A DNA stretch of 64,000 nt from Bigelowiella natans CCMP2755 (lineage: Eukaryota > Cercozoa > Chlorarachniophyceae). The translations under genes and the position numbers were made by a program. The notes beneath the pieces are model-generated. The model saw nothing but the letters and a program-made list of their open reading frames with translations. It ran no database searches and was not told where the DNA came from. Location: contig ADNK01001082.1 in NCBI GenBank assembly GCA_000320545.1, positions 1 to 64,000 on the forward strand, written 5' to 3'. Below are positions 49,307 to 62,243 of this stretch, piece after piece. Within the stretch, counting starts at the first letter, position 1; every line of letters begins with the position of its first letter.

Positions 49307-50599
49307 AATAAGGGCACCTACAGCATTCACAATTTTCTAACACACCAGCACATCGCTTCTCACATCATTTCCCCTTCTCCTTGCCGACTAAATTTCTTCG
49401 CTAACACCTTCATCATCATCCCCTGCAGAGACCGCCTAATCGCAATCAAATCGTCAAGATGCTGCACATTTTCCAAGAGTCGAAGCCACGCTCCATGCCA
49501 TAACATCCAGTTGTGTGCTGCTGGGCGGGAAGAAAGGGCGGGGAGGATAGCCGTTTTGTCTCCCTCCTCTTTTCCCTTCGCCTTGATTTCGGATAACGAC
49601 GACAACGATGACGACGAAGCCATCATAAGTGCCTTTCCAAGGGCAAGTGCTTTCTCTCGACGTTCCAATGGTAGGCTCCATGGAACCTCCGACAGCAGTG
49701 AATAATAGCTATCCGCGTAGACCTGAAGCCGCCTCCCTCCACCTCCTTTAGCATCATCGATATCATTGATGAAGAAGATGGAGGGAGAGGATGATGCCAC
49801 AGAGCTGTGCTGGTGTCCTCCTTGCTCTCTTCGTATTCTTTGCCGTAAATTTTGTCCTTTGACCTCCTTTGCATTTTTACCTCCCCCGTGCTCAAATTTT
49901 ACCGCAGCTTCTTCGAGTATGGTGACAATATGATCAGGTAGGTCACTCCTCACAAGTGGCAGTAGGTATTCATCGAGGCCCACCAACGAAACACCCGACG
50001 GAGTGCTAGAAGAAGGAGAAGAAGAAGAAGAAGAAGAAGAAGAAGAGGGCTTTTCATCGTCCAAGCTGCTTTGAGGTGCCTTCACACAGCAGCCGAAGAA
50101 GTCTTTCACGCTTTGCGGAAGGTTCTTAAGATTTTCCCTTTCATAAGGTCGCAGGTTTAGGGAGGACAAGATTGCATCATACCAACAACGAGATATTGAC
50201 GATGCGGAGGTCAGCAACCGCATGCCGGGAGATGGTAAAAATCCGCTCGTGAAGAGGTCATCCCTATAACCTCCTTCGCCAGCAGGAAAACTCCTATTGT
50301 GATAGTAATATGTGGATGTCTCAGTCTGTATCAGTATATTTCCGTTGTCGTTTGTGGTTTTATTCTTTCATATTCTTTGTTCGTCGCACGCGTACTTGCA
50401 TACAAACACACGACACACCATACACATCACATGCCTCCTCTATTGTACCCTTTCGTTAGCTTTGACATCACATCGGAACGGTTGAGAAACAGGGCAAGTT
50501 GGAGAATGCTCAAATGCCGTGATCCCAGCCTTGAAGAGGGGCCGTCATCGCTGCTGCCTACAAGTGCTTCGCATACCACTCGGATCGATTCGGCATCTG
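42954..50599 (-). CDS. Very large unrecognised multi-exon protein, possibly helical-repeat
   Basis: No family recognised. Well-supported exons: about 50599–50449 (DAESIRVVCEALVGSS …), which joins in phase to 50290–about 49370 (YRDDLFTSGFLPSPG, YDAILSSLNLRPYEREN, ERREKALALGKALM, MLWHGAWLRLLENVQHL); about 49266–48960; 48540–47680; 47640–47160 (FSVLEQLYSTLDLLVHKTSV); 47025–46800; 46629–46216; 45724–45640; 45335–45180; 44995–44885; 44365–43740 with internal splicing; 43586–43312; 43193–42954 (stop). The last two join in phase 0 as SSVAIL|CEELESLL. Exons are helical and Leu/Ala-rich, compatible with HEAT/ARM-like repeats, broken by Ser, His, Gly and Gln runs from trinucleotide repeats. Such a protein would exceed 1,500 aa. 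It could be a scaffold subunit of a large complex; I cannot name it. The 5' end is open. Confidence 0.5.
44600..48740. repeat. Microsatellites and trinucleotide runs in the large gene
   Basis: (GAA)n at about 44633–44672, (AT)n at about 45098–45136, 45496–45529 and 47112–47150, (GAT)n at about 45868–45903, (GAT)n/(GAAGAT)n at about 47729–47798, (CCT)n at about 48036–48077, (GAT)n at about 48188–48219 and (GGA)n at about 48677–48712. Several lie inside proposed exons and write Ser, Gly or His runs. Confidence 0.85.
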
Positions 50600-51233
50600 C
50601 TCAAACATAGGACAAATTTCTGTCGATACAACGAATAACTTAATCCTAAACGAAACGAAAAATTAGACCTCGCCAATCTTGGCGTTTACAGTAGCGGGAC
50701 ACAGCATCTATCCGGTTTCTCAGAGCTACCAAGCTGCGTAGATGCTGCCGCTTTACAGAAATCGGAGAACAATTCAATCAAATACAGATTGCAATCGCTT
50801 TGGAAAAAAGATAATTATTCTTGACTACGAACCTCCCCCACCTCATGTCCCGCTGGTAAGCTCATATGTGCGCCGACATCCATTTCCCAGTGCTTCGCAA
50901 AGGATGTGCAGCCATTTTTCTTGCAATCGGATCGAACTCCGCTCAGTTTCGGTCCCTTCGTAGCGTGATGTGAATCATTTCTATTGTCGTACTGCAATTA
51001 TCCAATCCATTTTTTTCTATTTGTCCAACCATCCGAGAGACCGTTCCTTTTCTGAGATTGATGTACTATCTTGTCGTAAGCCTGAAATTAGAGCTCACAA
51101 TCACCTATGCCATTGAGAGAATTTGAAAATGCGGCACGCTAGTTTGCCAGTCGCAGGATGAAAACTACCTATATTTTTACTATGTAATTGGTTTTGTACC
51201 GAAACAACTTCGCGGAATATTTCAGGAACGGAG
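50600..51233. other. Head-to-head junction large gene / Sfi1-like gene; starts unresolved
   Basis: The first exons of both divergent genes may lie here. Short frames at 50742–50963 (+) and 50815–50997 (−) overlap and neither is clearly coding. No palindrome-rich island is seen. Confidence 0.5.
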
Positions 51234-51898
51234 ATGGAGAACCTGCCCACCCCTCTCAAGGTTCGTAATTCTCTAGCCTCTCGAAATTCGGAATCATTCA
51301 ATGGATTCTCTGGAATCTAAATGGCGTCCTTCAAATTTTCTGGCTTTCTGAAAAAATCGAAAAACGACACGGGAAAGCAAAACTCTCATGTTTCGAGTAT
51401 TGAGCAACAATATTTTAAGATAAAAGGCTTCATTCATTTCCAAAATCCTGAAGGTACATTCGTTCCGGGAAAAGGGAGAGGTGAAAGTAAATAAAACTGA
51501 TGAATTGGTGAAGAAGGGACCGGACGGACAGGTACAAGTCGCTATCGCAACAAGAAGCAACGCCCTGCCCTAATCACATTATCTTCCAGATACATTCCGC
51601 CGTTTCATCAACAATTTCACATATAAACATTGGAAATGCACTGCGGAGGCTGGATGAGATCAATGGATTATCCATCCCCAAACCAAATTTTCTCGGCACT
51701 GTCGCTAAACCAACAGAGGAAGTTACCGCATCATCATCAATTGGGCATCGTGAAGGTGGGTGAAATAGGCCTATCAGAAATCTAATACTGCCCATTTCCA
51801 ACCACTAATTCCACTCCCAAATTTATGTTCTCAGGTCGAATCAAATTCCCGACTCAATACAGGAACAATGACGAGTCACGTGCTGGAATTTTGGTTGC

Positions 51899-51950
<52 letters not shown>

Positions 51951-52609
51951 TGTGTGTGTGCTTGCGCTATTTCTCACCCTCCCTCTTTCCCATCCTCTCC
52001 CTGAGACAATTAAATTGCCGATTCGTTGATTCACCCAATACAGCAGCCAACATTCCCTCTATATGCATGTATCCTATATATCAGTATGTCAGCATGCTGC
52101 TGCTACTGTACGTGTGATAGAAATATGTGCACCCACAACCATTTTGACCAGAATATACCATCTTCACTTTTTCGGGAACCAAGGCAGCGGCAAGAGCACG
52201 GCCAAGGAGAGAAGGGGTTGTCCAGCTTGCAAGTTGTGGAGCAGCAGCACCAGCAGCATGCGGAAGGTTTGAAGAATGATCTCCACTCCGTCTTTTCTCT
52301 TCTTCGGGACGTTGACACACTCCTCGCGGCGAAAAAAAGTGTCCAAAACCAGCCCCAGACCGAGGTAGGGATGGGGGTTGGAGCAGGAGCGGATATGAAG
52401 CATAGGAAGCGCAACGTCGGAGGAAATCGTAGCAATGGTGAACATGTGCTGGCTGCTCGAAAAAGCTCGGCGATGATGCCCAAGGTAATAAATATCCGAA
52501 TACCCTCATTTGCCCTCTGACATCTAGAAATGCACCGTGGGCCACTTGCAAACCTGCTTGAAACCGACGTTTTTTTTGGTTCTGTGCGGCCTGATTATCG
52601 ATGAATATA

Positions 52610-52650
<41 letters not shown>

Positions 52651-53248
52651 CAATGTGGTATTCATGATTCTCGGCCCTTGTAGCAGAATCTTTCCAACAA
52701 GGACACCAGTACCCGTCGCCATATCCAGCAGTACAAGCAACAGAGTAGCAGAGATTCTTCCCCTCTCTCTTCTCTTATGAATATGGTTCGGAGACTTGGA
52801 GAGAATGGAAAGGAAGGTGTTGGTAGCAACCAAAAGCCATTCCAAGTGCTATCAGAGAAAAATAAAGCACTCATTATAACGCAGCAGAAGAGCAACAGCA
52901 ACAGCAAACCAAGACCACGTTCCCCTCCCTCTAGAGTTGTTAAGAGAGGGGGGCGAATACTAGAAGAACGAGGAGGAGACAGAAGAAGAGGGGCTAGGAA
53001 AAAAGACCGTGGTAGCCGTGCTATAAGGCTGCTAGCTGATGACGATAACGACGACGATGAATATGCTGCTGCTGGTGGTGCTGCTGGTGGTGGTGGTGAG
53101 AATCATGATTACCATCAAGGGACCGATGGGGTAGGGGATGGGGAGGAGAAACTTTCAAGAAGAAGAAGACGGCAAGGAGGTAAGTTTCGATTGAGCACCA
53201 GGGAGCTGTGCAGAGTGGATAGAATCCTCGATAACTGGTCTAACCGTC

Positions 53249-53283
<35 letters not shown>

Positions 53284-53681
53284 ACTGGAAGGGAGAGGAA
53301 AGCCATCATTGGGCTGGTGAAGCCATCACTAGAACGACGAGCATCAACATCGACATCAGCGTGGAATACAAGCACCACAATGAAGAAGATGAGAGGACTC
53401 GTAGCTACTTCTACTACTACATCATCGGTACAGATGAATGATGATGATGATCATGATGATGATGATGATGATAGGTGTGTAGGGGAATAGTTTAAGGAGA
53501 GCTTTTATTTGCAGAGCAAGAGCAACAGCAGCCCTTTGAAAGGAAAGCAGTATATGTAGCAGTATGACGTTGGTGTCGTAAGGATTGGTAGATTGAATAA
53601 ACCAATAGATGTGAAAATAGTACTTCCTAGTTATTCAGATCATCTTTGCGCTTTGTATATCCATTCTCCTCTCTCTCTCCC

Positions 53682-53725
<44 letters not shown>

Positions 53726-55580
53726 TTAAACATATGCATCATCATCAGCAGCAGCAGCATCGAAATGAGCCATCATCGGATCGACTGAGGATGTTCTCTA
53801 GCATTCGTGAAAGGCTTCAAACGGCAATGGCTGCCCATGTACAGGAGGGTGTGATTCTCAAGAAGCGACATCTTGAGCTTCACGTGCGCCAGAAGGAAAT
53901 TATAGGAATAACCACCACCAGCAGCAGCAGTAGTAGCACCAGTAACAACAATAAGAGCGCAGGAAGGAGCACCACAGCTGGGCTTGTTGCAATGTATGGC
54001 AGGCGAAGCAATGCTTGAGAATAATGATAATTCTAATTATGATGACGATAATGATTTTCCTCCCCTTAGTATCCCCAGTCAGTCATTTTTACGGTTTTTT
54101 GCCTTTCTCTCAGCAAGCATTCGTCGTTTCTCATCGTCCTCTAAATTCTCTTTTTTGTGTAATTTGTTCTCGCCTGATCGACTCCTCGAATACGACACCA
54201 TCTATCTCTCCTTGTGCTGCTGCTGCTGGTGGTGGTGGTGGTTTCAGCTGCATTCTGTCATTCGCCACGGCACTCTCCCTCACTCATACTCTCATCATCA
54301 TCATTTCCTTCAGGTATAAAAGACAGCTCTCTAATAGCGCCACACAGCAGGGCAATGGAGGGCACGGAAATAGGAGAATCAAGCACCTGTCATCAGGGAG
54401 CGGAGCAGTTGCTTCGACCCGCAATGCTAGCAGTAGTCGTAGGGATAAGAGGGGAAGAGTAAGAAGGAGTCGCGAAGCTAATAGCAGCAGTAGTAGCAGC
54501 AGCAGAAACAACGGTTTGGCGCAGCGGCGAGTAGAAATGATCCAAGAGCTGTGCCGGAAAGTGGGCATGAAACGAGGGGTACATGCCTTTCGAGGAAGGG
54601 TGTTGCGATTTCGCGCTCTTAGGCTACTAGTTGAGGCTGCATACGAGCAAGAGAGGGGCGCACAGGCCAAGGACTGCCTTCACAGATGGTTGGTTGTTCG
54701 TATGCTTCACAACGATGAGATCCGTGAATGTGCGTCGGTCATTCCAGGAATGGCCGATGTGTTATTATTTTGCATTATTTGTTTGACGCCAGTCGGGGTA
54801 AATCGGTTGGCTTGCATGGCGAAACAACCGACGCGCCTTGTCGATTATTTTCTTCTCGATCGGCATCGTCATCATGGAGACCTGAACAGAACCCTTTTCT
54901 AGCGAATATACGGGGATGTTTGATTCTCTCGTTACATTGTTTTGTATTTTTCATGGAAAGCGGCAGCGTAGCCTAGCATCCCCTGCCACACACGCGCGCG
55001 AACACACACACACACCAATATTGGGCGTGATCGAATATAGTAAGATCAGAACTGTACGAGTGAATCATCAAGAAGACAGGATCGCATTATAATACTGCAC
55101 TACGAACACAGGTACAAGGCGTGGAGAAAATGGTGTAGAGCCGACAATGTCGCTCGCCAATTCCATCTCCGCTCGCGCTCGGAGCATGCGGCCAGGGTTT
55201 TATCATCTTGGCGAAAGGATGCAGTCCGCTTGAGAGGCATGCGCGCATCCTGTGACGAATTTCTACGACAAAAGAACCATTGTGTCATGCTCCGTGCCCT
55301 TCGTACCATGCGTCATGAAGCAAAGGGCGCAAGAATCGCTCGTGCCCTCCGCCTTCAGACTCTTACGGAACGGTACTACGGATACTGGCGCGACAACCTC
55401 CAAAGAAGAATAGTGAGGCAGCGGCAACGTGAGGCGGTTGGGCGAGTAATTTCAATCCGTTTGCACATCATTTGCTCAAATGCGCTTCGAGTGTGGGGTG
55501 AGAAGGCGTGCCAAATTCGAGGAAAAGCTCAGAAGAGACTCCTGCGGCGCGTATGTAGATATACTAGTAGTAACCCCCCG

Positions 55581-55624
<44 letters not shown>

Positions 55625-56221
55625 ATATAAAATAAGGCTGCACTCATAAATAAGTTATTCGGAATTCTAGTGATTTCCTTCAAAATAGTGCGGAAAAGAA
55701 CAATTATAGCAAGAATATCATTCTCTTCACCCCTCTCTTCTTGGACATAATTCTTTCTACCTACCTACCTACCCCCATTGCTGCGATATAGGTGTTTCGT
55801 CGAGCAGAGATCCGATGGCGCGAGCTGCAGTCGTCAGCAGCACAATCCATGATGATAATACGCTCGAGAGGAGAGGATGATGATGACTATTATGATACTG
55901 AGAAGTGGAGAGGGCAAGAAGATTGGTCATTCCACAACACCCTCGCGACTCTCTCAACGATGCAAACAGCTGGAATCTCCTCCGATTTTGGCTTAAAGCT
56001 TGCTGCAGATTTCTCCTTGCTTCTAAGATCGCTCTCCAAATGGCGCCGGTGGGCTCTAAACTGTCGCGACAAGGAAAGAGAGGACGATTTGAATAAAGTT
56101 GCGCGTGTCTTCGCCGAAGCGAGCCTGTTGAGCCGTTGGTTTCAGATGTGGAGGGAAAGTCTCCATGCCAGGTCGTGTATTAAGGACATAGGAAAGTCAT
56201 GAAATTTAATATATTCAATAT

Positions 56222-56267
<46 letters not shown>

Positions 56268-56480
56268 TATCCTCGTATATTCCGAGAAATGCCTATCGTG
56301 CTCTGAGGTCTTCATATTGTTTGAATTTCATGTGATATATCATGCAGAATCACAGGTGTTCGCACGAAAATAAAGGCTTTCAATCGAAGATGGGAATGGC
56401 TGAAAGTGGAGAGGATGCGGGCACGGCTGGAATGGCGACTGCAACATCATTCCCTTGCATCAAAGCAGCTTTACATGTGA
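51234..56480 (+). CDS. Sfi1-like centrin-binding repeat protein
   Basis: Predicted centrosome/basal-body protein whose helical Trp-containing repeats bind centrins. Proposed exons: 51234–51260, 51481–51531, 51590–51755, 51835 on, about 52160–52480, about 52684–53474, about 53740–53993, 54314–54733, 55112–55550, 55792–56171, and 56347–56480 (stop TGA). The four last junctions agree in phase. The C-terminal third shows Sfi1-type repeats: YKAWRKWCRAD, VLSSWRKDAVRL, RYYGYWRDNL, ALRVWGEKA, LLRSLSKWRRWAL, LLSRWFQMWRESLHAR and FNRRWEWLKVE. The N-terminal part is low-complexity, with Gln, Ala, Gly, Asp and Ser runs and a coil (LKNDLHSVFSLLRDVDTLL). Start and middle exons are tentative. It might belong to a related IQ/Sfi1-like ciliary family. 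Introns carry (CT)n, (GT)n and (AT)n. Confidence 0.72.
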
Positions 56481-56581
56481 ATGGAGACCGATAGCTCCAC
56501 AGATGGCAAACTGATGATGCAATAATGTTAAGCGCGAACAAATCATCTGGATTAGGATTCTCCCTTACACACATATATGTG

Positions 56582-56622
<41 letters not shown>
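51903..56622. repeat. Microsatellites in Sfi1-like gene introns
   Basis: (TC)n(TG)n at about 51902–51950, (AT)n at about 52610–52648, (CT)n at about 53667–53723, (TC)n at about 55581–55622, (TG)n at about 56225–56261, and (AT)n just after the gene at about 56586–56622. The dinucleotide CT/GT tracts read as pyrimidine-rich on the sense strand. Confidence 0.9.
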
Positions 56623-56628
<6 letters not shown>

Positions 56629-57708
56629 TAGGTATAAAAATGAATTTTATATTTGTGAGTCAGTGCTTTGCATTCGATTTGCTTTGACAGCTAGATAGTA
56701 TGCTTGGACGTGCGGCACACTCAGATGTTAGCAGCTACGTATTGTACAAATGGTCGACAATAGCTATCTAGCTATTTAGATAGCTCTTCTCCTACTAACG
56801 CATACGTGTGCTTGATTCTGCCAATATGGCCCATAGCCTATATAGATAGATGAATAGCACATGTAGTCTGACGTAATCACACTGGCTTAGTGCATGTGCA
56901 TGCTAGCATGCGCCGCCGCTGCTATACGCTTATTGTTGCATTGCTAGATAGCATCGCGCAGCATATGTAATCCCAGCCATGCTTGCATGGGGCTAGCTAG
57001 CCTCTAACCTCACAGACGTCACATCTATTATTAGACAAAGCTATTATAGGTCGATCGAACTAACCAGTGACAAGAAGCATAAAGTTGCACGCCTAGCTAG
57101 CTAGCCAGTCGCCAATATTCATCAATGATGCTTGCATACAAGCATGCATGTATGGCGCTGCAACTGGCGGCTCGGTCATGCTGCTTATTGCGCAGCTTGA
57201 CAGTCTGCTCAAATAACTAGCAAACCACACACTCATATGTAATGCAAAATGGCGGCTAAATGGTTTCATTTCTCGCGCTCTCTCCGTCAAACTGTGAGTA
57301 GGAAGATCACCAGAACTAACAAAAATAGTATGCTGTGCAATTTTTTTTTTTAACTCTGGAACGTTCTTTACATAAGCACAGCAGTACATCTAAAGTCGTA
57401 CAAAAAAAGCTCTTTCTACGCGGATGTGTGAGTTTATACGCACGTGAACGAAGCTTTATTTCTTCGTTCGTACCATCACCATGCATGCATGCATGCATCG
57501 GGAGATGCAGATGAAACTTGACGGCACAAGAACACTGCATGTGATGTTGATTATTGGATTCATCTTCCCTTGACGACTACTACTGCTATTTCAACTACGG
57601 TTACTACTACTACTAATCCTACTACTACTACTACTGCTATTGCGGAGACCTTCGATCACTTTACCTTCAATGAAAATAAAGCCGAATTTTACTATCTGTT
57701 TGGACAGC
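56481..57708. other. Tail-to-tail junction Sfi1-like / MYST with palindrome-rich island
   Basis: No gene seen. About 56690–57160 is rich in CTAGCTAG, GCATGCTAGCATGCG and TAGATAG words; a GCATGCATGCATGCATC run lies near 57482. About 57570–57630 has (ACT/TAC)n repeats just beyond the MYST stop codon. Confidence 0.7.
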
Positions 57709-58283
57709 TCACAGCTTTTGGTCTTCCGCCTTCTTCCTAGCTTGTTTGTTCATTTCCAGTGCATGGAACGGATACCAGCGTATTTTGTTTGGATCGGCCG
57801 GTCGAACATAAACACGGCCCTAGTTGCGACGATGGTAATAATAATAATAATAATAATAAATAATAATGTGATGATGGTGATAATTACGAGACGTGATGAC
57901 GTGCTGCGAGAAGGTTATTTGTATGTGCATGTAAGTAGCCATTGTCATATTACTCATTATCATCATCATCATAATCATCATTACTATCACCCGATTTTCC
58001 TCGAGTTTTTTCCTTTTTTCCTGGTAACGTTTGATGAGGGATTCTGGGATTGCAATGTGGTGGCCCTGAAACCAACAATGACGATGTATACGTCGAGGCA
58101 CGTAGGGGAGGAGGAGGAGCAGGAGGACGAGGAGGAGGAGGAGGAGGAAAATATTAAGGATGAAGGGAAAGTAGGAGATAAAATTGTGGAAGGTTTAGGA
58201 CAGACTCGAAACGGAGAACTTGCTGATAATTCAATCCTATTTTGAACATTACTAAAATTGCCATTACCACCACCATCACCACC

Positions 58284-58315
<32 letters not shown>

Positions 58316-58660
58316 ACACATGAATGCATCGATAATACCTCTCGGTTGTCATAATGCAGGACGTCAAGATCTTTCAGCGTCTGGGTCACATTTTCTAGTG
58401 TCATTGACCTGGAATATAAAAGATTTTATAAAGTTGCACAAATGTCTGTCTTAGTAGTAGTTGTCAATTTGAACAAAGTGACAGTATCTGTTGATAAAAA
58501 AATCCAATTATGAAGTTATTTTGAGCGGCGTAGTACGTGATTTTGCATAGCTCCTTGAGGGATAGCTGCTCTTGCTTGCTTTGCGAGAGAACCTGGAAGG
58601 AGGGCAGGGTATGAGAGAAAACATTGATATAATACACACACATGTGCACACGACGCATAT

Positions 58661-58701
<41 letters not shown>

Positions 58702-58959
58702 TAGTACACTCGTCCCCCCACTCATGCATTTAACACAAAATAAATTTGCATAGCAGCTAACCTCGATGAGCTTAGCTTGCCAGTAGCTGTTATAGGCCTA
58801 TGAGCAATTACACACGGAAATCGCATTATTTTAGTCATCATTTTTCACGAATTTTGTGCCTCCCCTCTCCTTCCTCTTCCTCTTCCTCCTCCCATCCTCT
58901 TCCGCTTACTAGCTACTGACCGTTACTTAACATCATCATCATCATCATCGCATCTCAAT

Positions 58960-59001
<42 letters not shown>

Positions 59002-61984
59002 CAATTTTTATTATTATTATCAGCCCCTCTCTACCTTCTGTCCTAAGTCAGAGATAGGGGTCTCCGGGGACCCTGATTTCCCCTCTATTTTAGAAAGCTA
59101 AGAGAGAGAATTGGAAGGCGACGTCAGACGAGTGCGAGCAGCAGCGGCAGCAGCACGACGAAACACGATTCACTCAGAACAAGCCATCAAGTAGATATCA
59201 TTTATTCGGGAGGGGAGGGAGGAGGGAGGGGCACAGAGTATGTGGGGGGGGGGAGGATGTCCGTTCTCGGTGGTAGAGGCGAAGAAGGGCATTTCTTGCA
59301 CGCCACTACTACTATTACTACTATCAGCACTAGTATTTGGCAGCAGCTAGTTACTACCTCATAGGACATGCTGATGAGGAACTTTCCGAAGCCTTTCTTC
59401 TGGTGGCAAGGGAGCTACAGAGCAGCAGCGTGGAGAATAGTAGTAGGGAGATGATGGAGAGGAGGGCGGGGTAGAAAGAATTGCATTAACGAAGTAGAAC
59501 TACTACTATAACTACTACTACTACTACTACTACTACTCATTCTTTACTTGCTAGCACTTGCTACTACATCTTCTAACCTAAAGACATTAAAACTAGTACT
59601 ACCGTGCAAATGCAGGCAAGATTAAAGTTAAACTCCGAATATTTCTCTTTTGAGAAGTAGCCCACCATCACGCAGCCCCTCGGAGTGATCTGAAAGAATA
59701 TCATAACAGACGACGCGAAACAATCCAAGGAGTTAAACAAAGAGCCTCATCGAATATATAATGAAGAATCCCAATCAGGGAGGGGGGAGGAAACTAAGCG
59801 GGCGTTAGGGCTAGTAATGTCCTTCCTTTTTTGCCCTTACCAGTGATACTACTGTTTATTATTACTACTACTTACTACTACAACTACTATAGAAGCTTAC
59901 AAATCGTCTTCACACCTACCTCACAGAGAATGTAGAATAGGAAAGGATGGGTATTGAACGAAAGAGTCTTGTGCTCTGAATGAAGGAAGGAAGGGATAAG
60001 ATAAATTAACAACTCTATCATGTGCGAATACTACTCAAATAAAAGCATAAATAGGAGAATTACATGCAGCAGTAAATATTGCATGCAAATAGTAGTTGGC
60101 ATAATAATTAATCGGCCATTATATAATACCAACATGGCTATACCGAGGAATAGCTTGGCGATATAGCAGATATTCTGAGCGTACTTCTCCTCTTTCTTTC
60201 CGTCCACCTCAAACATGGCAACCTGGCGATGATGGTGGTAGTGGCACAGGAGGGGCGACAAAAGAAAACATTAATACGTACATGCATGCGTTATGTGTGT
60301 ATTATTATATTTACACGGGAAAGTGATATTGCTGCTACTTTTGGTATTTATGGTTGGAGTCGTCGCACACTAGCAACGGTCAATAAAGCGAGATGTGAGA
60401 AAATTATGAAGTAAAAACAAATCCTTCTTCTTACTAACTAATAGATCAAAGAAAATAATGAACATAATAAAGCGTACGCGTCTATGTGTGAATATGGATG
60501 AATAAGTATGTATGTATGAATGTCATTTTCCATATTACGCTTATGTTAGTCTCGTCGCTGCGATATATTTCGTTGCCAGGAGGATGTGTCCAAGTACATC
60601 TTTTCGTCATGACACACAAACAAGTCACTTTAACCGCAGATAATAACCAAAAATCAGCAGCAAGTATCATGAGGTTGATAAGTTAGCAGCGGCATTAGAC
60701 GAAGCTTCAATCTTCCGTTCGCATCCTACATAGTCTTACTTTCTTGAGTGTCGATCTAATTCCGATTGGTTGCCGAAAAAATCGAGGCAGAACTCGCAAA
60801 ACACAAGCTTGTTATACCTATTATTACGTCGTATTTTGATCATATTCTATTAGTATATTTGCCACTAAATGCTACACATCCCGTCGGACAAAGTTGCGAA
60901 GCACGAACACGCACCCAATAACACACACAATTATAGTTTTGCTGATACTAATAGATGTATCATCTCGACGGTTGCTATTCTCCAGGATATTTAAATCGGC
61001 TCGGATCATTGGCAAAATATCACTTTTTCTTTCACTATGTCTTTCCTGGATTGGAGAGGTGTTATTGGTTGGTTGTAACTCTTCCACTCACCGAGAATAC
61101 TCCAAAGGAAAGGGCGAAAAGTACCTGAACAACGCAATCAACATCATGGTGGGAAGGAAGCATGCGTGCTAATGAGTTGTGCCACATGATGATACTGAAT
61201 TATGCATGTGGAATAAAATGGTACGCCATGAAAACATATAAAGCCCTTTTTCTGCGTAAAAGAACAATTCCAACTTTATATTCGCGTAGAAATGTTGACA
61301 TTATGTAAAGACGATTATCTTTATCCAGCGATATAGTGTTGCCGAGTGCCAATAAAAAGATTTTTTTCATTTTTTTTACACACATGTAATGAATGATTTG
61401 TAAATTATGAGTCGCTATAATAAATTCAAATGTCCTCGATTACCAGGTAGGCATGACATACTCGCCTATTTGTATCTCATTAAAGTTCCTCACTTTCGTA
61501 ACATTGTCGTTATGGTCCTTTACATATACAAATTATATATGAATATAATGCAAAAATGAGACTAAATAGAGTATGTGTATGGTGTGCTTGTAAGTGTCAG
61601 CAACAATGTATCACGAGCGCAAAGGATTTCAGTTTCGAAACGACTTTTAAAAATTAGAGTCGGGCGTATATCGCGGACTAAATTGTTGTTCTCATTCCCA
61701 GAAAGTCTTTCGCGACACTACTACCCGGTTTACAACTACTCCTACTACTACTCCTACTACTACTACCTTGTGATGATCGTCTTCCTCAGCCTTCTTCTCA
61801 AGTTTGGGACCTTTCACGTAAGAGACATCAGCTATGCATGCTATAGCCTAAGGAATACATTGTCCTAGTAGCACAACCTGTAAATCGGAGTTTTGTAAAG
61901 GGCATCCAGCAGTCCATGCGCCTATCTTCTCCTGATAATATCATGATAATACAGATGAAAATTAATGATGTGATAAAATATATA

Positions 61985-62032
<48 letters not shown>

Positions 62033-62243
62033 GTGTGTGTGTGTGTATGTGTGTGTATGTGTATTTGTAAATTTACGTAAAAGGAAGAGAGAAAGCTGTG
62101 TCGTTACATTGTATTAGAATTACTTTTTCGAAGTCTACCTTCATAATGGATGTAGTACTCCCACCCATGTTCCACCTCCTTAGTTGGAGGTAGCGTGCCA
62201 CCGCCAGGGGCAATCTTGGCCTCCACCTTAACAGGTCGTCGTT
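57709..62243 (-). CDS. MYST-family histone acetyltransferase with chromo barrel (Esa1/Tip60/KAT5-like), 5' end unresolved
   Basis: Transfers acetyl from acetyl-CoA to histone lysines. Sixteen phase-consistent exons: 62243–62139, 61925–61878, 61840–61767, 61517–61444, 60817–60740, 60599–60539, 60222–60144, 59975–59920, 59689–59603, 59414–59358, 59097–59035, 58797–58762, 58592–58537, 58408–58339, 58065–57991, 57819–57709 (stop TGA). Order: chromo barrel (GWEYYIHYE, DRRMDCWMPF), linker, zinc finger CEFC…HSRKC, HPPGNEIYR, FEVDGKK, NICYIAKLFLEHKTL (site of the autoacetylated Lys), VGYFSKEK, catalytic Cys in NLACICTLP, acetyl-CoA loop QKKGFGKFLI, SYELSKIEGKSGSPE, LG..AYNSYW, and a winged-helix end with TLKDLDVLHY. 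No PHD finger is visible, which suggests the Esa1/Tip60 branch. The N-terminal exon(s), somewhere in 62250–63500, are missing from this model. Confidence 0.94.

Noticed and set aside
51321-51453. Plus-strand frame MASFKFSGFLKKSK… with a good donor.
   Set aside because: Its phase would run into a stop at the next exon (51481), whereas the ATG at 51234 joins that exon in phase. It is kept only as an alternative first exon.
52170-52200. A reading frame with GNQGSGKST, like a Walker A nucleotide-binding loop.
   Set aside because: No other NTPase motif follows, the frame closes soon, and the overlapping frame is longer, coil-like and fits the neighbouring exons better.
58464-58536. Extension of the MYST exon reading through to a nearby stop (…YYAAQNNFIIGF…).
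   Set aside because: The donor at 58537 joins in phase to 58408–58339, 58065–57991 and 57819–57709, which restore the conserved MYST C-terminal helices.
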